From assembly GCA_951799425.1 (NCBI GenBank), contig OX637393.1, forward strand, positions 22,361,744 through 22,425,743: DNA of 64,000 nucleotides, given 5' to 3'. Positions 35,670-47,038 of this stretch are shown piece by piece. Source of the stretch: Ilex aquifolium. Lineage: Eukaryota > Streptophyta > Magnoliopsida > Aquifoliales > Aquifoliaceae. Within the stretch, counting starts at the first letter, position 1. Each line of letters begins with the position of its first letter. The notes below the pieces were generated by a model that saw only the letters and a list, made by a program, of their open reading frames with translations, had not been told where the DNA came from and did no database searches. The position numbers and the translations under genes are program-made.

Positions 35670-35674
35670 AAGAC
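35670..35674. repeat. Target site duplication of G, left copy
   Basis: AAGAC is repeated at 37519-37523. Confidence 0.8.
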
Positions 35675-37518
35675 TAATGAGCGCATAATATTGCATATTT
35701 GAAGGGCTCATTACATGCATTATAACTCAACTTTTGCATATAAGTGCTTAGAAGTTAGCCGTTTTGAACTATAATGTTGATATTTTGATGTTGCAACCTT
35801 TTATAGCTTAAATGATTGATTTTAGGACATTGCAACCTTGATGGATGTGTGGTGAAGGCATGGACACAATACATGAAGAATTGGAGGCTTAAAAGTGAAG
35901 AAATCAAGAAGGCATTGGTGCTTGGGAACAAGGGCACCAGCTGCAGCAACAATTGGAAGCACTGCCTCATAAGTCCTCCATTTTGACCATGATCTACTCA
36001 GAATTTGGAAAATTTCAAAACATGAAAGTTGTAGATATGGGTGTCTTCTGTTTGGTGTCAAAATTTAAGCTCAATCCAACGGTTAGATCAAGAGTTATGC
36101 CAATTCTACCGAAGGTGGTCCAGTGCAGAAAAACAGTACCGGTACCAAATGGTACCGGTACCCAGTACCGGTACTCCGGACCTTCTGGTCGCGAAAACAG
36201 CCTGTAACTCAACTTTGAGGCTTGGGGGTCCCACCTACACTTCTCCCACGCCTATCCCAACATTTCCTTACACATTTACAGGCCTCCTACACTCAAGTGG
36301 AAGACTTTAAAGGCCAATGCATTAAAGGAGGAATGGGGGGAAGTGGACTGCCCAGGCTATGATCTCCTAGCCTGTCAAAGCCATCCATTCAGCCCTCTCT
36401 TGATGGGAGCTCGTACACACAGCTAGGGGGGAGCCTCTTGGACGTTTTGGCATGTCTCTACACACCATTATATTCAGCATTCCATTCATTTGTATAGAGT
36501 TGGCTACCTAAGCTTAGATATAGATATAGTTTTGCTCCAAAGAAGATGATGAATAGTAGCTACGTTTTTGCATTGTTTCCATCCGTTTTCGTCCCTGTAA
36601 GCTTTAATCTTCTTGTAATCTTCATTTCTTGCAATGTAATCTCATATATTTCAAGTTTATATCAAGTTTAGTTTAGTATCTTAGCTTTCACCATTGTTGC
36701 TTCAAGTTTTCTTCATTTCATCTTTTAAAATGGGTATTGTATTTCTTTCTTCTTAGTTTAAGATTTCTTGCATTTAGTTAAGTTCCATGCTTCATTTCTT
36801 CTACATGTCTTCCATTTACATTAATGTATTTCCTTTCAAGCATGAGTAGCTAGATTTAAGTTGGTTAATCCAAGGGAAAATTCCTCTTGGGAATACCATG
36901 TTCAAATCTTCTTCATTCCTCCCTTTAGAGTCAAATGGTTCGGTTTGACGGGGTTGAGAGTGGATGAGTTGGTGAGCCTTTGATATTCCGTAGGCCTAGT
37001 CACGGTTTATGCTTAGATACTCACCAATCTCATCCCTAGCTTCCCCCGAATCAATCGTTCATTCATGCTCAATCGGAGGAAGGCTTTGAGTTGATTTGGT
37101 ATTCCCATTGGAATGAACCCTTTGGATTAGCCAACACTTGCTTTCTTGCATTTTCATTTTGAACAAAACTCAACAAAACACAAATACAAGATTTTACACT
37201 TTCTTTTCTCTTTTTGCAAAATCACTTTCACAAAACTCCCTTTCCTTCCCTGAGGAGACGACCTTGGAATATTTTCCAAGTAAAACACACGACCACAAAA
37301 GACTCCTTTCGATTGGGGAGCATTTTTGTGCACACCGCATCTCATTCCATCTATTTTGTTCATCACATTTCCATTCACATCCATTTTGTTGTTGTTTCCT
37401 ATCTTCTTGCATCATCCGGAGGGAGAGTGACATTCCCCCATCACTATAAGCCACATACACACATTGAGGGTGAGGGTGATGTTACGAGGTTAGGAACGAC
37501 GTAATTTCCAATCAATCA
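35675..37518 (+). mobile_element. G: solo LTR of the F1-type family (1844 bp)
   Basis: It reads as the reverse complement of the F1 LTR: start TAATGAGCGCATAATATTGC (F1: TAATGAGCACATAATATTGC), middle 'cttgggggtcccacct', end 'ggaacgacgtaatttcc' then AATCAATCA. AAGAC flanks both sides and no internal region is present, so it is a solo LTR left by recombination between two LTRs. It carries a GTACCGGTAC array at 36136-36174. Frames within it are not supported as genes. Confidence 0.85.
36136..36174. repeat. Palindrome cluster GTACCGGTAC in solo LTR G
   Basis: Three perfect copies at 36136, 36152 and 36165, preceded by 'ggtccagtgcagaaaaaca'. This is the same palindrome as Tekay-like T1, in an Athila-like LTR whose relative F1 has CCTTCCGGAAGG instead. 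Confidence 0.93.
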
Positions 37519-37523
37519 AAGAC

Positions 37524-37768
37524 TTACCCAATCCAGCCATTCCTTTGAATTCCAAGCTTTGGCTGAGGATTTAGAGCTTTGATGGATCAGGGAAGCTTTG
37601 TGGAGGAAAATAGGGTTTTTTGTGGGAAAAAATCAAGAAAGTGAGAAGAAATCACTATGAATCACAACTTTGGGGAAGACAATCGGGAGATTTGATGAGT
37701 GCCAAGAAGTTCTTTGAGTATTTGAAAGATTTTGAAGGAGAGGGGAAGGTTTTTAAGGATGAGATGAG
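37524..37768 (-). other. Short stretch between G and F1, probably leader of the F2-region gene
   Basis: On the minus strand it is rich in short CT runs and contains AAAAAACCCTATTTTCCTCC, resembling an untranslated leader. With G removed it lies directly upstream of the gene remnant at 34535-35638. It continues, with F1 removed, at 48924. No gene is seen in it. Confidence 0.4.
37764..37768. repeat. Target site duplication of F1, left copy
   Basis: ATGAG is repeated at 48919-48923. Confidence 0.85.
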
Positions 37769-39084
37769 TGCTTGATATTTTTCGTTGCGTTCCTAATCTC
37801 CGAACATGAACCCTCAATGTATATATGGCTTTTGTGTGTGGGTGAGTGTCACTCTCACTCGGGTTCGATGCAAGAAATTGAAAAACCGGTGTGTGGAATG
37901 AAATTTGTGTGTGTGTGTGTGAACAAAAGTGCTCCCCAAACGCAGAGAGACTTTCGAGTGTAGTGTTCTACTTGGTATTAAGTATTCCAAGGTCATCTCC
38001 TCAGGGAAAGAAGGAGAATTGTGTGAAGGTGATTTTGTGAAAATGGAAAAGTGTAAAAATCTTTTGATGTTTGAGTTTGGAGATTTGTGTTCTTGATGAA
38101 AATGAAATGGAAACAAGTGTTGGCTAATCCGAAGAGGTCATTCCAATGGGAATGCCAAATCAACTCAATACCTTCCTCCAATGGTGTCTAGATGTTTGAT
38201 TGATTCATAGGAAACACAGGACTAAAATGGAGGTGAGGAGTCAAGCATACACCGTGACAAGTCTACGGTGTATCTAGAACTCACAACCATGTCCACACTC
38301 AACCTAGTCAAACCAAATCAACGTACACAACGATGAGGAATGAAAATGAGTTGAAGTAGCACACCCAAGAAGAATTCTCCCTTGGATTAGCCAAATTAAA
38401 GCTTAGCTACTCATATTTAATGCAAGAACATAAGTGAGATTGAGAGACATAATGAAGAAATGAAGGTTGGAACTTAGTTTAATGCAAGAAAAGTTAACTA
38501 GGAAGAAAAACATTCAATACCCATTTTAAAACTTGAAGTGAAGAAAACTTAATACAACAATGGTGAAATCCAAAATGGATAACTAAACTTGCAATACTTT
38601 TGAAATAAATGACATTAAGTGCAATAAAGGAAGCTTACAAGAGTCTTATAGAAGATTACAAGTGAAAATGGGTAAAGGAAATGCAAAAATCTAACTTATC
38701 TCTCTAAAATTACTCCTAAGCTTAGGTAGCCTTCTCTTTCAATGTGAGTGTGAATGCTGAATATATGGTGAAAGACCTCTGCAATTTCGTCCATGGAGGT
38801 CCCCCCTAGGTGTGTGACAGGCCTCCCATCCATAGGAGGTGAGTTAATAGCTTGGACAGGCTAGGACAAGCCTAGCCTGCAACCCACCATGCCTCCATCT
38901 TTCTCTCTACTCCTCTCCCATCCTTCATCTTCCTTTGCTGACTTTGGGGTGTATGAGGCTTGCATATATGTAGAATATGTCAGGGGGCAAGTGGGAGAAT
39001 CATAGGTGGGACCCCCAAGCAAGTGGAGCATGAGTTGCAGGCTTTCTGGACATTCTGGGCAAAACCTTCTGGAAGGTCGACGTA
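37769..39084 (-). repeat. F1 3' LTR (partial)
   Basis: It starts TGCTTGATATTTTTCG on the plus strand and follows 47039-48350 closely, including a (GT)n stretch near 37905-37920 and the 'tctgggcaaaacc' leader. One palindrome-like unit, CCTTCTGGAAGG, lies at 39065-39076. Confidence 0.85.
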
Positions 39085-39817
39085 AAAATTAGGCAAACAA
39101 AAATAAACCTATTATAATTTCACTATTGTATTTAGCATATGCAACAAGCCTTTAAACCCCTAGGTGATCCCTAGTGGACGAGTTTTGTCTCGTGAAGGTA
39201 CCTATAAACTTATTTTCCTAATATCCAATATTTGAAACATATGCACGTATCCTAACTAGCACTGGGATGTCAAAAATAGCTTTGTCCGAACACCCGAACT
39301 AATCACACATGAATCACATCATAACCTTAAATGCTATACTAGAGTATTCACCTACATATTTCCTTTTCAAACTCGTGTGTGTGTGAAATGAATATGTAAT
39401 TTAAGCATTTACTCAACAGAATCCACATTCACTTAGCTATCTAAATTCAGCTTTGATGCAAACTCACCAAGGGTGTCTCTCAACAATGAATCACACTACG
39501 GTTATCTTGGCATGCTCTTCATGTGTATATGTGAGATAGAATCTTGTGCACAATATGAAGTATGCTCACATATAATCCAAAATGACGTACATGCATGAAA
39601 ATGAAACAACCTTGGCATAATCTCATGAAAGGAATGCTAGGGCATTAGATAGCAAAATCAACCTTTCTTGTTCTTTAAAAGTATGCTTTCCCCATGCTTT
39701 CTCTAGATCATTTAGGACTTTCAAGGGTTGTAATGAGGCATTGGGATGCTATGGATGTAAGAGAAACGAAGGATATAGGATAACAAAGAGGGTTGTTCCG
39801 AGTGCATGACCTTTATT
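39085..39817 (-). other. F1 3' non-coding region, left part
   Basis: No gene is seen. The block at 39120-39200 (agcatatgcaacaag, ccctagtggacgag, tctcgtgaag) is nearly the same as 12585-12660 in A3. The part 39290-39811 is closely paralleled at 49410-49975. Confidence 0.75.
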
Positions 39818-41918
39818 TGTAACACCCTGCATTTTATTTTATATATGTATATAGATATATAGTAAATATTTGTTGTAAAATGTGGATATGTGTAGAAATA
39901 TGTGTTGGAGAGATTTGGGATGGATTTGGTTGACTTAAGAATGGATTGGAAATGGAAAAAAAAAGGGGGATGAAACAGGTTGTGAACAGTGCACTAGCTG
40001 TAACTTCAAACGCGATTTCGACCTTGATGCAGTCAATATCTCTCAAAACTCAAAACATAAAAGTTGTAGATCTCTTTCTTAGAATTCCATAGCATCTTGA
40101 ATCATCTCAATCGGAGTGCGGATGAGAGAGTTATGCCCATTCTACGAAAACTGGTCTGGTGTATGCCGAAACAGTAAAAAAATCGGGATTTTTGGGTTTA
40201 AAACACCACCTCAAGCCCTCATTTGCCCCATTCTCCAATCCAATCTCATCCTAAACACTTTAGAACCCTAGGAGAGAAAGAAAGGAAGAGAGAAACTCAA
40301 GATCAAAGGAGAAAAACACAAGATTTAAGGGTGATTCAAGATTCAAGCTCTAGATTTCAAGAACACCAAGGTAGGGTTTTCTTCCATTCTTGTCCATTGA
40401 TGTTAGGGTTATTATACATGTAGAATTTGGCTCTTAATAGTATGTATTTGTTATGGGTTCCTTGTTCCTTGGTATGTTTACAAACATTCACATGATTTGA
40501 ACAAAATGATGGTTGGAAATCCATCAAACTCTAGTTTTTTGGGGAAATATGGATTTTTCTCTATATCTTCACATCATTTTAATTTCGAAAATTCTAGAAC
40601 TTTGTGTTGGGTAGTAAAATGATTGTATTGATGATCTCATGCTTATTTCCTTTAAACTTGTCTCTTGTAACATGATTTGCGAAATGAGTATGTTTTCTTA
40701 AATTGTTCTATTATGTATCTTGCTTGTGAAAATTGGGGAAAATCATGGAATTTGCTTGTATATGAGGTTGAATATATTGTTGGTATGTCACTCTTGTGTA
40801 TGGTGTTGTGAGGGACTTGGATTACCTTCGAAAACTGCCGTAGAGCGTTAGAGGTTAATTTATCCCAATGGGGGGTGAGATGGTTGCCTAATGCTCGTAG
40901 TGGATCATTGTGGTGACAGTGACCACTATTGTTCACGGATACCGGGGAAAAGGGTTAGTATACTAGACACCTTGGGAGGATCTCGTCAATGCCGTATGAG
41001 ACGGTACACGCCCTTCCTAAATTGGTCTGTGATTGTTAGTGGAAATGGGTGAACGAGGTAGAATCGTCGGGTAGATTCATGAGAAGCGACAACCTACTTG
41101 AGTGGTACCAAATAGAAATTATTGTTCATTGTACCAAATATTATTTCTCCAAGAGTTTCGGGTAGTATGAGGTGCCGCGATAACTTGTGGAAATGGTGTA
41201 TGGTGGAGTGGATTATGTTAGAAATTGTTTGTCAATTAAACGTGGTTTTATTCTCTTTCAATTCCTTATTATTGTACAAACTTGAGATCTCCTTTAAAAT
41301 GTTCTTATTTTATTTTAGAAATTTATTTATATGTATGTGCGAAATGTGACCTACCTGTTTTACTTGATTTCAAAACCTTGAATGGGTTTGGAAGGATCCT
41401 CTACAGAGCCTTGTGCTCACCCCCCCCCCCCCCCTTACTTCCCCACCTTTCAGATTTTGCCTTTGACGAGGAGCTGGGAGTCGAGGGGCCGACACATTGG
41501 GAGACTCCGACAGAAGAGAGCGTGGATCCCGAGGTGGACGTGTAGAGCGACCCCCCTTTCTTTTGTTATAGACTTGGATAATCTTTTGGGAGAATTGTAT
41601 AGCCTAGTTTTATTTTGTAAATTCTGTTGTGTATTATAGTACTTTTGTGGGGATGTAAAGGCCCTAGCTCGGCCTATTCTTTTGGGATAACATGTAAATT
41701 TGATGTATTGATTTTATGGTAGTTAAATGGACCCGGTGTGGTCATTACAGTAGAATTGCACAGGTTGTGTTTTGGGTAGAGCTCCCCGAACAAAGGAGAC
41801 TCTGCCCGAATTTTGTTAAATTAAGGACCCCCAGTTATTTATGGATTTATTAGTTGCTCTCATGATATGAATGGTTATTGAATGTAATGTCGTCCAGGGT
41901 GGTATTTGAGGCGTTACA
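39818..41918 (+). repeat. N1 5' LTR (2101 bp)
   Basis: It starts TGTAACACCCTGC and ends GAGGCGTTACA. It includes the phrase 'aaaagttgtagatctc ... gagagttatgcccattctac' at about 40065-40145, which also occurs in G and F1. A run of C is at about 41419-41433. Short frames inside are not supported as genes. Confidence 0.9.
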
Positions 41919-41922
41919 GAAA

Positions 41923-41934
41923 TGGTATCAGAGC
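41923..41934 (+). other. Primer binding site of N1 (initiator Met tRNA)
   Basis: TGGTATCAGAGC lies 4 bp after the LTR end. Confidence 0.92.
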
Positions 41935-44435
41935 TTAGGCTTTAGGTATCAGACCACCTCGCACCAATTTGTTCATATCTCTTCATTGGAAAGTCCAAAT
42001 TGTGCACCGTTATTTTTGTTAGAACCCTAACTCGTATATCTTTCCAACCATATAGGTCACGCATGCTCAAAATGCTTGAGTCAAATCAGTTTATTCTTCA
42101 AAGTTGGTCAAAAATATGCACTGTGGTGTTCTTTGGACAGTAAAGTGTTGTACTTTCTTCTTAGATTCTAAAGGACCTATCCTTAAGTGAACTTCCACAT
42201 TATTTAGGCTTTGATTGAGAGACACCCCCATATTGATTGAAGTGTTTTTGATGGATAACAATATAAAAGGTAATTATGATTTGGTGCTTGTCAACTTTAA
42301 GTATTCTCTTCCACTAATAGTATTGCTCATATTTTAGAAGTCAAGGGATATGATAACCCAATTGGGATGTGTGGAGATAAGGTTAACTTAGAGGTTCTCT
42401 AAGATGAATTAAGTTCCTAATGATAAGGATATGGAAGGTTATGTGTGTTACTTAAAAGGCATAGAAATTAAGGAATGAATGTAGTTTTGGTTTACGATAT
42501 GAACCATGAGAGTGTTATGTTTTCCTCTAGGGTGATTATGATAATATGAGATAGTATAATTCTCAAATACGAGCAATTGAAGGAATGTGGTGAAGTAACC
42601 TTGAATGAGAGCTTATTTTTGGAATCATTATTGGAATTGTGGTTATAGATCTTAAATCTATAGGAGGTTGTTTCATAACCACTTACTTGAGGTTCCCAAT
42701 ATTAGTTTGAAAATATTACGGAGAGTTGATTAAATTTACTTTGGAAGTATTGATGGTTTAGAAGGATCATACATAGGATACTCCTTGAGGACGTTATATT
42801 TAGGTAATCTTATTTTGTTGTGGACTTAGTTCACTATAGTTAGACTCTCTAAAATGTTAACAATCAAGAATCTATTGGGTGAGTGTGTAGTTAATAGTTG
42901 ACTTGTATTTACAAATATGGATTTGAAATTGAGGTCAAGTTATGGAAACGAATTTATAGACATGGAAAAAGGGAAATCTAAGAAGCATGACTAAGTTGTA
43001 GTAATTACCTTTGACCCTTGATATTGTAGGATTAAAGATTATAGATGTTAAAAGCTTGATGTCATATATAGTAGACAATTATGAAAAGAGGATGATATCC
43101 CAAATTTGAGGTGAACTTCTATTGTTCTAGGAAATCTTTTAATGTCATTGGATTTGTGTTGGGGGAATAGGACGTTCTTCTTCTTGTCTCTTTTAGTACC
43201 TTGTTAAGATCGGAATGATTAGTTATACTTGAGGAATGTTAGTATGAGTATAGAAGATTCGAACTTATGGTTGATGGTGATAATGGTAAAGAAGTAAATT
43301 GAAGAATCAAGGATGATGCCTATGAAGATTTGCTTTAACATGGTATGAATCATCGAGAGTCCTATTTTAGTTTAGATTATTTTAGTTTTGGGATCCTTGA
43401 CAGTCTATCATCACATTTTGATATGTTACAAGAGGTACATTGTAATGAATGGTATCATAAGGATTCGAGGTATAGGTATCATGAAAAGAGTTGTGATGTG
43501 AATGAAAGCCACTAAGAATTGATTAAACGGTTATTAGTTCTAGCTCAAGATTGTAGATCGAGAGCAAATATCTTGGAGATATAACTTGATCCTTAGCTTA
43601 AGTATTATAGCTGGTTAATTACCAAAAATTTCCTTTTGAATAGATTTGATGGATCGTTAGTGTACATATTTTGGAAGTTATAATTGGAAAACAAGTGCGG
43701 TTAGGTTTCACTTGTATACTTTGGTGGAATCTAAGATATTCTCTCAGAACTTTCAAATCTATGCGAAGTCCTTATCTTGTAGCATATTTTGACTTGTGAA
43801 TTGGTGGATTATAATTTATACTAGAGTGCGCAGCAAGCTATTGGATTAATGACTATAATGGTGACGGTAAGGAGTATTATGAGAAAGTACAAATTGATGT
43901 GAAATCTAAGAGTTGATCTTAGAACCTTGACTTGTGTAGAGTGTGTAGTTATGAATTGAAATTATGGTAGATTTCAAGATTGTAAATTCCTCTTGGGTTG
44001 TGAGAGACGAAATCTTGAAGAACGTTGTATCTATTTTCAGGAATTGAGATAAATCTTACCGTGATGCCATTAACAAATTTTGTATTACACCATGATGTTA
44101 GTATAGGAAAGATGAGTAATCCTAATGGTGGAATTGCATTTGAGTTATTTTGATATGCTTATGAAGAAGCTACATTTAAGAAGCAAATATGAGGTTGATT
44201 GAAATGATTGGTGAAATTCAAAAGAGAAGTGATATTTGATGAGTACACAATTAAGTATTATAATCTAGTAGTTAGGCCTGAAAAGAAATTAGTTGGAACA
44301 ATCGTATACAATTATTAAAAATAGAGGTGATAAATGAATTATAGGGAAGGAATGTATTTTGATTCTAGTCTCTCAAATTATTGAGAATTTGAGAGACTAA
44401 CTCGACGATTAAGTTTCGAGGACGAAACTTTTTTT
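41935..44435 (+). other. N1 interior without recognisable coding sequence
   Basis: About 2.5 kb of AT-rich DNA. I looked for the zinc knuckle, protease DSGA, RT FVDD, and integrase HHCC and DDE motifs and saw none. It ends with TTTCGAGGACGAAACTTT, parallel to the TTTCGGGGACGAAATTC found just before the polypurine tracts of T1 and T2. Confidence 0.7.
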
Positions 44436-44446
44436 AAGGGGGGTGG
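44436..44446 (+). other. Polypurine tract of N1
   Basis: AAGGGGGGTGG lies immediately before the 3' LTR start. Confidence 0.85.
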
Positions 44447-44448
44447 AT

Positions 44449-45046
44449 TGTAACACCCTGCATTTTATTTTATATATGTATATAGATATATAGTAAATAT
44501 TTGTTGTAAAATGTGGATATGTGTAGAAATATGTGTTAGAGAGATTTGGGATGGATTTGGTTGGCTTAGGAATGGATTGGAAATGGAAAAAAAAAGGGGG
44601 ATGAAACAGGCTGTGAACAGTGCACGTGAACAGTGCACTGGCTGCAACTTCAAGCGCGATTTCGACCTTGATGCAGTCAATATCTCTCAAAACTCAAAAC
44701 ATGAAAGTTGTAGAGCTCTTTCTTAGCATTCCATATCATCTTGAATCATCTCAATCGGAGCGAGGATGAGAGAGTTATGCCCATTATACGAAAACTGGTC
44801 TGGTGTATACCGAAACAGTAAAAAAATCGGGATTTTTGGGTTTAAAGCACCACCTCAAGCCCTCATTTGCCCCATTCTCCACTCCAATCTCATCCTAAAC
44901 ACTTTAGAACCCTAGGAGAGAAAGAAAGGAAGAGAGAAACTCAAGATCAAAGGAGAAAAACACAAGATTTAAGGGTGATTCAAGATTCAAGCTCTAGATT
45001 TCAAGAACACCAAGGTAGGATTTTCTTTCATTCTTGTCCATTGATC
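44449..45046 (+). repeat. N1 3' LTR (partial)
   Basis: It follows the 5' LTR from TGTAACACCC to 'cattcttgtccattgat', after which F1 sequence resumes. A short local repeat of GTGAACAGTGCAC is present near 44622 where the 5' LTR has one copy. Confidence 0.88.
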
Positions 45047-46190
45047 ACTCATTTTCAGCTCTAGGAACAACCAAGGTGAGGTAGATTTTTATCATTTTGT
45101 ACTAGCTTGGTCAAATGTGTGGCATGAAAACGAATTTACAATTAAGGCTCAATCACGACACTAGGGATAAACTTTTCACACGAAAAATGTTAAGGCTCAA
45201 AGAAAATCAGATGACCTAAGATTATTTCTAGATAGGCATGGGAGAGCAGTGTACATATCAAGACAAAGTCAATCGACTACCCAAATGCACCTAACCAAAA
45301 TAAGCATAATGAGATTATTGAACAAATTTGGAATTTAAAAAATTATTCCTTGAGTAAATATAAGTTCCCTCCAAACAAGGATTGCCATTAAAGCTCACAT
45401 GGGTTCTTACTCATCTCCACTATTCATGTCAAGCACTAAATTGTGGATCCAATCCGTAAATTACCGAAATTATACATTCAAGGTGCACTATGGTTGAGTT
45501 CGAAAGAAAACACATATGTGATACTCAAGCATAGGATAAACTTCTATGGTGTACTCATGTGTTCAAAGTTGAAAAATGAAGATCACAAATCCCATAACCA
45601 TTATAATAGGGGAATATAGTTCAATATTGGATATTTTCACCAAAAATTTTCCAAAATTTTCAAAATTTTCACATTTCCCATTATTCTATACAAAAAGTGG
45701 TGGAAAATGTAAATGGTGCACCTCACCCCCCAACTTGAACCATGCATTGTCCTCAATGCACAATGAATCATGCAATGAGAGAAATGAAAGTAATATGGGA
45801 AATAAGATACTCCTTTTTTTTTCTTTTTTTTTTCAAGGGGAAAATGAAACACAAAAAAACTTATTTACACCCCCAAACTTAAACTCACACATAATATTGA
45901 ATAAGATTTGTTACGATAATGTTCAAAATGAATTGAGTCCAAATTAGGGAGAGGTAAACAACTTCATGCTAAAATCTACATTACAACATCACGAAAATAA
46001 AAAAATAACAATAAAAGAAATCTAACTACTATGTACATGAAAATAAAACAAAGAGGGCTCATGTCAATCCGGCTTCAATTCAGATATGAGCTTGCGCCCA
46101 TTGATTTTTTTGATTTTAAAATTTTTTTGTTGTATAAATGCCCTTCCTAACCAATCTATCCAACAATACAAAGGATAATGATTCAAAAAT
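45047..46190 (-). other. F1 internal non-coding region, right part
   Basis: AT-rich, without a convincing gene. 45150-45420 shares phrases with A3 13530-13830 (aaggctcaaag, tctccactat). Two polypurine-like tracts on the minus strand lie near 45728-45745 and 45868-45884 (plus strand CACCCCCCAACTTGAA and ACACCCCCAAACTTAAAC). Confidence 0.65.
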
Positions 46191-46191
46191 C

Positions 46192-46917
46192 TCAACCAAA
46201 CAAGGTGTAGGCAAGTTTATGCAATTCCAACAATGGAGTATACAATTTCTCTTTAAAAGTTTGTACACTCAACTCCATTTCAATGCCCTCCCCAAGTTGA
46301 AAATTGTGAACCTCAACACCACTCTTTGATGGCAAAATGACCTTGGGCTCATTAGCCTCATGTGAGATAATATCTTCATTAATTTTTTCACAATCTAAAG
46401 TGGTGGAAGATTCAACATCAATATGCATTCCATTGGGATGATCATCCTCAATACATTGACTATGCTCAAGATGTTGTTCTTCATGCATAGCAATTATAAC
46501 ATTAGTCAATGTATTAAGTTCATCTTTAATTTCAAAAAGTTGTTGGGCTACTTGGGCATTGACTTCCATTTGGCATTGCATAAACTCGCAAAACATATTT
46601 TCCCATTATTGTTCGGTTGAGTCCTTGTATGCTGGATAGTGGCAAAATTTATTTGGTGGTGTGAGATTGGATGAAAAATTATAAGGTTCATTCTCCCTAC
46701 CATAACTCGGATAGCTCGGTGTAACATAATGATTGGGGTAAAAATTTTCGGAGGCTAATTTTGAATTTGAACCTTCGCGTGCAATGTCTTGAACCGTATA
46801 ATTTATTGGGCACTCACTAGTGATGTGTCCATACTCATGACAAATCTCGCACACGTTTTCAAAATAAGGGGCATTTAACACATTTTCATAAAAATTAGAA
46901 AACATAACACAAAACAC
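46192..46917 (-). pseudogene. F1 gag-type remnant with zinc knuckle
   Basis: On the minus strand it has a zinc knuckle CEICHEYGHITSEC (CX2CX4HX4C) near 46820-46860 and a Pro/Tyr/Asn-rich linker (NFYPNHYVTPSYPSYG). A helical stretch follows (QMEVNAQVAQQLFEIKDELN, about 46500-46580) and then an acidic end. The knuckle parallels CEICALSGHPTGEC of A1. The main gag domain that normally precedes it is not seen. Broken; a fossil of a small element. Confidence 0.8.
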
Positions 46918-47016
46918 AAACTATTTACAAATGAGATGACATACCTTGGACCGTGATGAAAATCACGAGACTTACCTATGTCGTCCAAAATCACCTTCGA
47001 ACTCAACACTTAACCT

Positions 47017-47034
47017 TCCCCGGCAACGGCGCCA
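47017..47034 (-). other. Primer binding site of F1 (Asp-tRNA type)
   Basis: The plus strand reads TCCCCGGCAACGGCGCCA, next to the LTR edge at 47039. Confidence 0.92.
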
Positions 47035-47038
47035 AAAA

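Larger units (their letters stand above)
34070..35674 (-). mobile_element. F2 internal region
   Basis: This begins with the polypurine tract next to the F2 LTR and about 450 bp of AT-rich sequence (34070-34530), then holds the remnant gene at 34535-35638. No RT, RNase H or integrase motifs are visible. It ends where solo LTR G is inserted. Confidence 0.6.
39818..45046 (+). mobile_element. N1: Tekay-like element with non-coding interior (LARD-like)
   Basis: 5' LTR 39818-41918, initiator-Met primer site 41923-41934, 2.5 kb interior, polypurine tract 44436-44446, partial 3' LTR 44449-45046. The LTRs are about 97% alike by eye in the shared part, yet the interior shows no recognisable gag or pol motif and no frame of useful length. 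It lies in the 3' region of F1. LTR H at the left edge is a relative. Confidence 0.88.

Noticed and set aside
36970-37500. Possible host gene in 36500-37500
   Set aside because: The whole stretch aligns, reversed, to the F1 LTR, so it is part of solo LTR G.
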